Below, piece by piece: positions 1 to 8,173 of a DNA stretch of 64,000 nucleotides (its first letter is position 1; every line of letters begins with the position of its first letter). Source of the DNA: Tubiluchus corallicola. Lineage: Eukaryota > Priapulida > Priapulimorpha > Priapulimorphida > Tubiluchidae. Location of the stretch: the NCBI GenBank assembly GCA_030141605.1, contig JAQGDQ010000328.1, positions 1-64,000 of the forward strand. The letters are read 5' to 3'. A model generated the notes under the pieces. It had not been told where the DNA came from. It saw nothing but the letters and a program-made list of their open reading frames with translations, and searched no databases. The translations under genes were made by a program, and so were the position numbers.

Positions 1-2060
1 ACTTGGAATTATATCGAACAGCTTTCACTCGACTGTGTTTACGTTCACATCATTTGAAAATTGAAACAGGACGATGGAGCCACCAACTGCGAGAACAACG
101 ATTATGCAAATGTGAATCCATACAAATGGAAGAATACATATTAAAGAGCTGTCCTCAAACTGAAGGCAGTTTACCGATGTAAACTTCGAATCATTAACTT
201 CAGTACTGCCTTGCAATAAATATTTAAAATTCGTTTATTTTTCTGAATGTGTTTGAATAGTGTATGCAAGCATTTAAGGTAAATTACCTTGTGTGAATTA
301 ATAGTTTAATAGTGAAACTGTGTTTAGATGTCGTCTGCTCTAATTTTATAAACACTGTGGACTAATTCAATGTTACCCCACCATCGTTAAATATATGTTA
401 TGTTGTAAAAGTTTTGGTCAATAAATACTACTACTACTAGTAGTAGTATAGCTTGTAATGGAATATATATATATATATTCCAAAACATTATAATATATGC
501 GCCTGCAATGCTATGCAATGTGACTTGCATTCAAACTACTGCGCCATATACTTCATTTTTATGTCACTCTATCGATTCATTTAATTAAATTTCCAGTTTG
601 CTGAAATGTCTTTTGGTTCAAGGTCAAAATACACTATGTCATTGTTTCTGACAGGTTTCAAAAAGCCTGCAAAACAACTTTCAACACTCTAGTCCTTGCA
701 ATTTTCTAGTTATTAGTTTGACACTGTTTCACCACTTTTTGCATAACCTAGCCACGCCCACTTCCGAAAAATACTTGCACACTTAACACCGCTGGGATAC
801 CAAAAGTGCAAAAAACATGCAAGCTCTTAATCCAGTACTATAGGGGGAGCTGAAAGACAACCTAACCACATAACATTGGGTTTTCAGAAGGTGACAGGCC
901 ACTCTAATTCATCGCATTGGAGCAGAATCAGATCCCCATGCTATACCCAACATAGCTGTGCAAACTGCACACGTTTCTACCTGCTTGCCACTGTTTTGGT
1001 TTGCTCTCAGAATAGGCTTCGACCTGGAGTTCGATCTTGTACCAGGATTACCTATGCCAATATTCTCAAAGTTGCTCCAATTATTTTTAGATGTAAACTT
1101 ATTATTTGATCTAAGCTCAAATGGAAGTGAAGCCACATCGAATAGATTACAGACACTTCGTGATGGTACGACTATAAGTCAAAAAGCTTGTGCTAAATTT
1201 AGGCATTGTACCAGCAAATATGTAAATAAAAACCGTAATGGCTTCTTTGAAAGCTTTTCTACTGTTATCTCTTGGAACCTGTTAATTTTTTTTTACCTTG
1301 ACCTATTAGAAGCTTCAAAATGCACAGTGTTATAATAAAAACAGTTACCTTTGCTGACTTGCTACTGTTGCTGAACACACTTTCAGTGTCTGCACTGGAA
1401 CCACACAAAGTAACCAACAGAAATATCATCTCTATTATTGGAGCCACATTCATTGTGCATATAACAACAATTGCTGAAATACATTATGAAAACAAATCCT
1501 ATAGATCAGTAAACATATAATTAGCAAAAAATTATAAATTGTCGAAATGAGAAGCACCTAGAACAAAATTGATTAAATAAATTGAACAAAAAACACACAA
1601 ACCTGCAGTATTTCGATTAATTTTTGTCGTTTATAGAATTGGCGTTGAACGACAGCGCAAAGTAATGAAGATGATGAGTTAATAATTGCTAATAGTTCTG
1701 AACGGGAGTGTAAAGCAGTTTTAAGAACGATGGCTTTTCCATTATGTGAACAATGTGTTGGTAAACAATGACTTAAAGAATGATTAGAATATGAACTAAA
1801 CAATGATCATCAGCTGTCAAAGATATTAAGTCAATGTGGAAAACGGCAATAAACTAGAAAAACTAAAAGCCCAAAAGAATTATCCTACTAAATTAATTAT
1901 AAACGATAAGCAAATGACACAACCTCGGCTAATGGCTGATAAATTTTTGTTGACGTTGAATCAACAACGGGAAAAATATTCCAAATAGTAATAATCATCA
2001 TTTTTTATATTTAACTGATAATTTCGGCACTGAATTTAGATTTGAATCCACTAGTAAAAT
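1..2060. other. non-coding AT-rich stretch, no gene recognised
   Basis: I see no coding region that I recognise here; the short open frames lack family motifs or plausible splice context. Two small perfect palindromes lie close together at 429-448 (TAC/GTA repeats around a CTAG centre) and 459-482 (an AT core bounded by TGGAA and TTCCA). The AATAAA just before the first palindrome could be the 3' end of an old retroposon. Confidence 0.5.
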
Positions 2061-2069
2061 AGAAATGCA

Positions 2070-2358
2070 TTACGACGCCCTAGGCTAACTGTATAGTTCC
2101 GCTCTTCTCTATTGTGTATTTATGGTTATTTATATATGAAGCAAAGTACCCAATTACTTGTAGTGTATTAGCAGTACTGCCAACGTGATTCTACTGCATT
2201 TGCACAACGCTTATACCCAAGGGCTGTGCAACTGCTTATGGTTAATTCCTTTCATAGATAGATGAACTTGTTTGTTATGTCACACTTATGTAAAAGGTAC
2301 CATCTAACCTTTTGTGGAAGAGGAGAATAAAAAATTTTAATACTCTATCTATCTATCC
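2070..2358 (+). repeat. probable retroposon 3' end with hairpin and CTAT tail
   Basis: The stretch ends with a short hairpin (AAAAGGT at 2292-2298 pairing with ACCTTTT at 2307-2313), then an A-rich segment, then a (CTAT)n tail at about 2345-2358. A stem-loop followed by a short simple-repeat tail is typical of LINE or SINE 3' ends. No coding remnant was recognised, so the family is unknown. Confidence 0.4.
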
Positions 2359-2420
2359 CCGACTATAATGTTCATTTTCACAAAGCATTTGTTGTTGGCA
2401 TCCTTCTGTCTCGGAAAACA

Positions 2421-2766
2421 ATGGAGTGTGCGCCAAGAGAGTCAGTTATTTATCACATTCCAGGGCGCACGCCTGGGCAAGGTGTATGGAGAACGTGGGT
2501 TGCCCAGATAAAAGGAACCCCCGCTCTTCCTCCCTGGTGTAGACCAAAGGAAAGCGGAGCGATACGTTTGGCACCAGGTTGGCTGCAGGAGCTGCCAGAG
2601 TCAGCGAGCATGCTGCACTGGTCCGCCTTCGGGGCTCCACTCCTGATTTGGAAGGTTTACTCCTCTACACATGGCCGTTGGGTCACTTGACCTCCTATGC
2701 CCTCTAGCCGCTGGCTGCTTGAGCAGCTCCTCCGCCAAGTGTCGAGATACAGTATGGGCATCCCGT
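2421..2766 (-). repeat. GC-rich segment contiguous with a 5S-derived copy
   Basis: This roughly 350-bp block is clearly richer in G and C than its AT-rich surroundings and runs directly into the 3' side of the 5S-like sequence at 2767-2880. Its last 40 or so bases (about 2727-2766) recur beside the second 5S-like copy (about 2924-2961), so that part belongs to the same repeat unit. The rest has no second copy in the window. It could be the body of a 5S-headed SINE or an unrelated insertion. The 89-codon plus-strand frame over it has no recognisable product. Confidence 0.45.
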
Positions 2767-2880
2767 AAGCCTACAGCACCTGGTATTCTTAGGCTGTCAC
2801 CCATCCAAGTACTAACCAGGCTCTACGTTGCTGCAACTTCGGTGATGAGACGAGAACCAGTGTTTTCAACGTGATATATT
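2767..2880 (-). ncRNA. 5S rRNA-derived sequence (SINE or pseudogene), copy 1
   Basis: Read on the minus strand, this matches eukaryotic 5S rRNA through most of its length. It includes the region around GAAAACACTGGTTCTCGTC, the GTTGCAGCAACGT segment in place of the A-box GTTAAGCAACGT, and the C-box region GGATGGGTGACAGCC, ending in GCTGTAGGCTT. The first 15 or so bases are diverged. There is no T-run terminator after the 3' end; the sequence continues into a shared tail (ACGGGATGCCCAT...). That makes it a 5S-derived SINE (SINE3-like) or pseudogene, not a working 5S gene. Confidence 0.75.
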
Positions 2881-2961
2881 CCAACAAAGCATTGGACAAA
2901 AGAAAACACGATTTTTACCAAGTGCTCCTCCAAGTGTCGAGATGCAGTGTGGGCATCCCGT

Positions 2962-3066
2962 AAGCCTACAGCATCTGGTATTCTTAGGCTGTCACCCATC
3001 CAGGTACTAACCAGGCTGTACGTTGCTTAACTTCGGTGATCAGACGAGAACCGGTGTTTTCAACGT
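2962..3066 (-). ncRNA. 5S rRNA-derived sequence (SINE or pseudogene), copy 2
   Basis: This second minus-strand 5S-like copy lies about 90 bp from the first and in the same orientation. It keeps a better internal promoter than copy 1: GATCACCGAAGTTAAGCAAC is intact, as is GGTTAGTACCTGGATGGGTG. The 5' end (first 15-18 bases of 5S) is missing. It carries the same 3' extension as copy 1 instead of a T-run, supporting one 5S-headed repeat family. Confidence 0.75.
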
Positions 3067-3079
3067 TATTAATCTTTCT

Positions 3080-3892
3080 ATACAAACTTTGCGACCGTTT
3101 GCCTGCTAGGTTAATAAAAGGTTTAATTTCAGCAATGCAATGCGTCATGCAAACGAGAGAATTTTTTGGAAACAACAAGACACGACGTAAAACTTTTCTA
3201 AATTCAACGTCAAATATTAATACATTTTTATCAGATAAGTTAAGTTGAGCAACCGTAAAATGAGCAGAAACAATAAAACTCGCCTATTTGTTATCGATTT
3301 AGAAAAGCAAAGCATTGAATTAACACTATCTATGAAACCGTAATAAATCGTTCATCGAATTTAAATCGTAAGATTGTGACCTAGATGACACACCTCATTG
3401 GCTAAAACTACCCAGGTTGGTTCGGTACCAGCAGGAGACCAAGCAGACTATGACTCTTCTGACATCCATCCACGAAACAACAGAATGATGTGTAAGAAAA
3501 ACGATACCTTTATTAGTAAATTACATGAAGTAGATTCAAAAAATAATGATGAAATAGAGTTTACACTGACGTGGATTACACTAACTGGACCAGTAAAAGA
3601 GCAGAGACGACCGCTTTTATGCAGGCCAAATGCATAACTTGGCTTGAAAGAAACTTACATTTTGCGTGACAGGGGTGTTCAGTACACTGTCATTTAAAAG
3701 CGCTATTCCATTTATTTCAATTTTGGGCGCCTGTCCAAATTCACTTCGTTGGTTTAGTATATAGTTTGCTGTTGTATAAAAAATGAATACATGCAAGTCT
3801 GCCAGGCTAAATTTCATTGTCATTAAAGTTTATTTCAATTGATAAATCAGCACAGCGAACTAGTTTATAATTTTCATAAAGTTAAAGGTGAG
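3080..3892. other. non-coding stretch 3' of the GPCR
   Basis: No recognisable gene. A 79-codon plus-strand frame at 3398-3637 has no known motif and no second support. The GPCR stop codon lies at the right edge, so part of this stretch may be its 3' UTR; I did not find a clear polyadenylation signal close to the stop. Confidence 0.4.
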
Positions 3893-5464
3893 TTAAAGTA
3901 CTCTCACGCGCAGTGGAGACAATTTAGGTATATCGTAAGATTTGACATTGCATAAAGTTGCTGTTGGATTGTTGTCACCGTCATCGCCACCGTCATTGTC
4001 TCTTAAAAACTCTTCAGTTTCTGCCACAGGCGACAATGGTGGTTTCCCTAAACTCCTCGAGTACGGCTCAGCCAGAGGAGGAGGAGGTGACTCTAGCGTT
4101 GAGAATTTGGTTGTGTCCTGAGTGAGAAGCTCCTCTTCCCTGTCTGACTCGGGTGTTGCGTCTCTGAGATTCAGCTTAAAACGACTTGATGTTGTTGATG
4201 GCGTTGGCGTTGCCGCCACCACATAATTAACGTTCGGAGCTGACCGAAAAGTCTGTTTTGACAGTCGAACGAGGTTCGAACCGGAGGCACTACCGCCGGA
4301 TATCCGTCTCTGTAGTTCGGCAGCGGATCCGGATTTTCCGATCTTGTAAAGTCGGATCGTGTTCAGCGAGGACAAAGAGGAAGTTTTCGTCGAGAACAAC
4401 GTCCCATGGAAAAGAGAAGAGAAGCTGGGCTTGCGCAAATGCTTCGGAGGTTCCCGCCCGCAAATTCGACACGTTTTTACTAAAGCAGCGAATAACATTC
4501 TGCGCAGACTCTTCCTGAACTTCTCGTTATAAAAGGAGTAGATTAGAACGTTCATCCACGTCTCCGTCATAAAGATAATTTGGCAGATATTTATTACCGT
4601 GCCATACATAACATTCTGGCTCTCGGTAAGAACACCGAAGAAGAAGATACGAACAAACTGAACGACGTACGTAGGCAGATATGACACAGCAAATAAAATA
4701 ATAATGGCTATCATCATTCGTACAGCTTTTGCTTTCTTTTGCTTGGACTCGTGTGGTAGATACTTAGTATCTTCCCCTTTGTGTAAAACGTAACTGATTT
4801 TACCGTACAGACCACCAATGATGATTATAGGGAAGAGATAAAACAGGCAAAAGAGGCCAATAGTGACGTAGACGGCGAAGATGTTCTTGCTGGGGCGTGT
4901 GCAGTAGTAGATGACGGTGGAGTTCTGACTGAGCCACGCCCAGCTTCCGTTGGCGTAAGTTTCGTTGTGAAGGTAGGTCATGGCTTGATTAAGCTTCTGC
5001 TCACCCGTGAGTTGACTATAGAGAGTGGGAGTCAGATAAAGGAAAGCCAGAATCCAGATGATCACGATGATGACGATTGTCCTCTTTCTGCTAAACTTCA
5101 ACCTCATTGGGTGGACGATGGCCCTGTAGCGGTCAGCCGCAATGGCTATCATGGTCAGCAGACTGCACACGTAGTTGAATGTTATGAAATAATACACTTT
5201 GAGCCAGTAGCAGTTCTCAGGAAAGTCCTCTGGTACGAAATAAAGGAGGCGAACATACGTGATGGCGCCCAGGGCCATGAAGAGGTCTGCAGAGGACAAG
5301 GAGAATATGTACATGTTCATCGTTGACTTCCTCATGTCTTTATCCCACAGTAACGTGGCAATTACCGCCAAATTACACACTATGATCAACAGGGCAGTTA
5401 AGAAAAACATGAAAACACAAAACTCCCAGAATCCTGGGCGCAGGAAAAATAAAAACGTCTCCAT
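3893..5464 (-). CDS. class A (rhodopsin-family) G-protein-coupled receptor, orphan
   Basis: An intact single-exon frame of 523 aa. Seven hydrophobic segments fit a class A receptor. Landmarks: Asn31 in TM1, Asp60 in TM2, Cys85 at the top of TM3, the DRY motif at 111-113, Trp137 in TM4 and Cys188 in loop 2 (expected disulfide partner of Cys85). Loop 2 carries three N-glycosylation sequons (N167, N172, N181). In TM6 the usual CWxP is SYLP (261-264), and NPxxY in TM7 is NVLIY (305-309). The extracellular N-terminus is only about 12 residues. The cytoplasmic tail is long (about 200 residues), Ser/Thr/Pro-rich, with acidic stretches near the end. An in-frame stop lies just upstream of the chosen Met. 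DRYRAIVHP is seen in several peptide-receptor families, but I cannot name the ligand. It stands alone, without an operon-like neighbour. Confidence 0.9.
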   Translation of the reverse strand: METFLFFLRPGFWEFCVFMFFLTALLIIVCNLAVIATLLWDKDMRKSTMNMYIFSLSSADLFMALGAITYVRLLYFVPEDFPENCYWLKVYYFITFNYVCSLLTMIAIAADRYRAIVHPMRLKFSRKRTIVIIVIIWILAFLYLTPTLYSQLTGEQKLNQAMTYLHNETYANGSWAWLSQNSTVIYYCTRPSKNIFAVYVTIGLFCLFYLFPIIIIGGLYGKISYVLHKGEDTKYLPHESKQKKAKAVRMMIAIIILFAVSYLPTYVVQFVRIFFFGVLTESQNVMYGTVINICQIIFMTETWMNVLIYSFYNEKFRKSLRRMLFAALVKTCRICGREPPKHLRKPSFSSLFHGTLFSTKTSSLSSLNTIRLYKIGKSGSAAELQRRISGGSASGSNLVRLSKQTFRSAPNVNYVVAATPTPSTTSSRFKLNLRDATPESDREEELLTQDTTKFSTLESPPPPLAEPYSRSLGKPPLSPVAETEEFLRDNDGGDDGDNNPTATLCNVKSYDIPKLSPLRVRVL

Positions 5465-5668
5465 CGTGTGTGATGTGGTGCTTCACACAACAAAACAATC
5501 AACTGACTTGGCCGACATGCAGTCAGTTATGCAGCTGTAATGAGTTACGTTTAGGATTTCTGAAACAAGATAAACAAACAGTTAAGACAAACTTCACAGC
5601 TTGAAAGCAATGAAAAGGCGGTTTCTGGAAAAAGTTTTTCTAAACTTACACGTTATAATCGATGAAAA

Positions 5669-5862
5669 AGTGATGATGATGATGACGATGATGATTACGA
5701 CGACGATGATGATGATGACAACGACGATAGTGATGATGATGATGATGACGACGACGATAGTGATGATTATGATGATGACGACAACGGTGATGGCGATGAT
5801 GATGATGATGATGATGACAACGACGATAGTGATGATTATGATGATGACGACAACGGTGATGG

Positions 5863-5913
<51 letters not shown>

Positions 5914-5961
5914 CAACGACGATAGTGATGATGATGATGATGATGATGATGACGACGATAC

Positions 5962-6033
<72 letters not shown>

Positions 6034-6052
6034 CGACGATGGCGACGATGAT
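5669..6052 (+). repeat. long GAT/GAC trinucleotide microsatellite
   Basis: About 380 bp of near-continuous GAT with interspersed GAC, GGT and GGC variants. Several higher-order blocks recur, so it grew by duplication of longer units as well as single triplets. It starts about 200 bp upstream of the GPCR start codon, so it could fall in that gene's promoter or 5' UTR. Confidence 0.95.
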
Positions 6053-6357
6053 GCTGATGAGGAGAAGGAGGACAAAAATTATAAGTGATAATAATAATCA
6101 TTGACATTACGTACAATAAAGAAGCTGCAGCAAAATTTTATCAGACCTGTGTCATCGTTTTAGATACAGTATTACTTTCTGTAATTCTCATTTGAATTCA
6201 TCTTTTGAATGTCATAAATAATTATAATGCTTATGATGATTTTATGTGATGAATAAAATAAAATGTGACTGATTAACCTTTAAGTTGCAAATTTGTCAGA
6301 TTAATAAACATACAAAGATCAGATAATTACAGGCAGAGAATCATTTTAAACAATTTA

Positions 6358-6381
6358 TTATTATTATTATTATTGTTGTTG

Positions 6382-6435
<54 letters not shown>
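6358..6435. repeat. (TTA)n microsatellite
   Basis: About 75 bp of TTA repeats with a short TTG interruption. On the minus strand it is a (TAA)n run that directly follows the LINE 3' UTR at 6436-6990, so it may have begun as that LINE's tail. It is also the end of the inverted duplicated segment. Confidence 0.9.
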
Positions 6436-6436
<1 letters not shown>

Positions 6437-6990
6437 ATTTATTATTTACGGCTAATTACAGCTCGATTGGTGTCCAAAAATTTCAACAAAATACTAATTT
6501 CAATTATCCAAAGTAGTCCCCGTGCGAAAGGGACAACATAGTGTAGCATATCATACAGTTCAATAATGTAAGTGTAAGCATTAGTACTAAACTTTACGTA
6601 CCAATGCAACTAACTTAACCACTTTTAATATATATATATTAAAAGTGGTTAAGTTAGTTGCATTTACCAACATCAAATGGTAAAGAGTTCCATACATTTG
6701 TTACTCGGCATGTAAAACTGTACAAACGAGCATTGAGTCGTACTTGTGGCTTTGTAAGCTTCAGATTATATCCACGAAGCCTTGTATCATTAGTCAACAC
6801 AAAAAGACGTCTGTAGTCATAATCAACAAGTCATAATCAACAATTCTTAATTGCCTTCTCAAAAACATTTGAAGCGTCCCCAGTTACCACTAACTTTAGG
6901 AAATTAAAACTGATCTTACGCGATCTGTGACACCAATGTAAACATCATCTTTCTTGATACCCATATCTCGTTCTTCATGAAAGTGTGAAC
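6436..6990 (-). pseudogene. LINE reverse transcriptase C-terminal relic and 3' UTR
   Basis: On the minus strand around 6670-6830 the translation contains RLFVLTNDTRLRGYNLKL, followed after a gap by FTCRVTNVWNSLPFDVG. This is the FFxxRVxxxWNSLP block seen at the C-terminus of many non-LTR retrotransposon ORF2 proteins. The frame then stops at the palindrome at 6603-6664, and a 3' UTR-like stretch leads to the (TAA)n run. The endonuclease and catalytic RT parts are absent, so this is a heavily 5'-truncated dead copy. Confidence 0.7.
6603..6664. repeat. perfect 62-bp palindrome
   Basis: Two 31-bp arms match perfectly in reverse complement with no spacer: AATGCAACTAACTTAACCAC at the left edge mirrors GTGGTTAAGTTAGTTGCATT at the right edge, around an alternating AT core. 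It can extrude as a cruciform or fold as a hairpin in RNA. It interrupts the C-terminal part of the LINE relic exactly after the WNSLP block. Confidence 0.97.
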
Positions 6991-7397
6991 CACACTTAAA
7001 AGATACTACTTGAACATCATTTACTAAACAAACTTGTAAATCGAATTAGCAAGATTCACAATGTATTTAGGGAAGCCTGGGGCTGTTTGGGGGTTCTATG
7101 AAACTGGCTTCTGGGATTTCTCTTCATCGCTATGAGAGCTAAGGGACAGCTGCATGCATGAGTGAAGTTATTTATTCACACCAGTGTGTAATGCACACAC
7201 AAACAGGTCCAATAAACTCTCTGTGTAAAATGCAGTCGTTTTAAATGAACTCATGTCAAGAAGCGGCCTGTGGTTTGTGGTTTCTTGTTATGCTGTGTTC
7301 TTTACGTAACACGTTAAAATGGTTCTCTGTTTGTTTTAAAAGTAGATTTTTGAACCTATGGGGAGTTCGTACTAATTCAGTATGCCCCAATTATAAT
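6991..7397. other. non-coding stretch between LINE relic and microsatellite
   Basis: No recognisable gene or RNA. A 71-codon plus-strand frame (7245-7460) runs into the microsatellite and has no domain. Confidence 0.4.
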
Positions 7398-7405
7398 GAA
7401 TTATT

Positions 7406-7455
<50 letters not shown>

Positions 7456-7458
7456 CGT

Positions 7459-7523
<65 letters not shown>

Positions 7524-7524
7524 A

Positions 7525-7562
<38 letters not shown>

Positions 7563-7563
7563 A

Positions 7564-7627
<64 letters not shown>
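7398..7627. repeat. compound (TTA)n-(TCA)n-(TTA)n microsatellite
   Basis: A symmetric compound repeat: TTA units, then about 140 bp of TCA units with two single AAC interruptions, then TTA units again. The long poly-Tyr, poly-His and poly-Met frames over it are repeat translations and not genes. Confidence 0.95.
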
Positions 7628-7639
7628 TTAAATATTATT

Positions 7640-7905
7640 AATGATATCGCTGTCATTGTTGTTTCTCTGTCTTTCTTCCCTTTCGTTCTTTTCATCCATC
7701 CCTATTTTTCTCCTTTTGAATTTCTTCTTAAGGTGGCCTTGAGATTTATGCGTCTGTATTGCCATTTTAGGTCTCCTCAGTCATACAGCTTTACTATAAT
7801 TTTGTAATTTTCGGTCTTAAATGATTACAGAAAACTCAGTTTGTTTGGTTTCCTGTTTTTGCCTAAATAAATAAATCTTGAATCTTAAATCTTGAATACT
7901 ACAAA
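7640..7905 (+). repeat. possible LINE 3' end
   Basis: The stretch ends with AAATAAATAAATCTTGAATC and further TTGAATCTTAAAT-type units. Such short repeated tails after an AATAAA are common at LINE 3' termini. No coding remnant was seen, so this is a weak call. Confidence 0.3.
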
Positions 7906-8173
7906 AATGTAAAATCTTACTGGATCAGCTCTAACGACAACATTTTCATTCACTCAGAAGCCTGATACTGACCTTAGTTCTGATGACATTAAATGGATAC
8001 AGAAATGCTTTATTATAACACAATAATATCTTGGTTCGCAACGTAAATAACGCCCATCTGTCGTGCTATTTGTCGTGCAAAACCGGACCCAATCTTAAAC
8101 TATAAGTTAAAAACAATCTACTCTTTAAAATATTGAAATATTAAAACATAAGCTTTGTGTTGTAAATGGACGA

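Larger units (their letters stand above)
5612..6435 (-). repeat. inverted duplicated segment, copy 1 (partner at 14242-14806)
   Basis: The unique sequence on both sides of the GAT microsatellite matches, in reverse complement, the segment at 14242-14806. Shared stretches include TTCTGGAAAAAGTTTTTCTA on one side and a block with GGCAGAGAATCATTTTAAAC on the other. Both copies end in a (TTA/TAA)n run. This is a dispersed element or segmental duplication of about 0.55-0.8 kb whose length differs because the microsatellite inside it has expanded here. The His/Met/Ser-rich open frames over it are shadows of the trinucleotide repeat. Confidence 0.8.

Noticed and set aside
2767-3066. Genuine 5S rRNA genes
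   Set aside because: The 5' ends are diverged or missing and no T-run terminator follows the 3' ends.
5601-6116. Long His-, Met- and Ser-rich open frames on both strands
   Set aside because: They are three-frame translations of the GAT microsatellite and vanish outside it; there is no start context, domain or splice support.
7372-7695. Poly-Tyr/His and poly-Met/Ile frames
   Set aside because: Translations of the TTA/TCA microsatellite.
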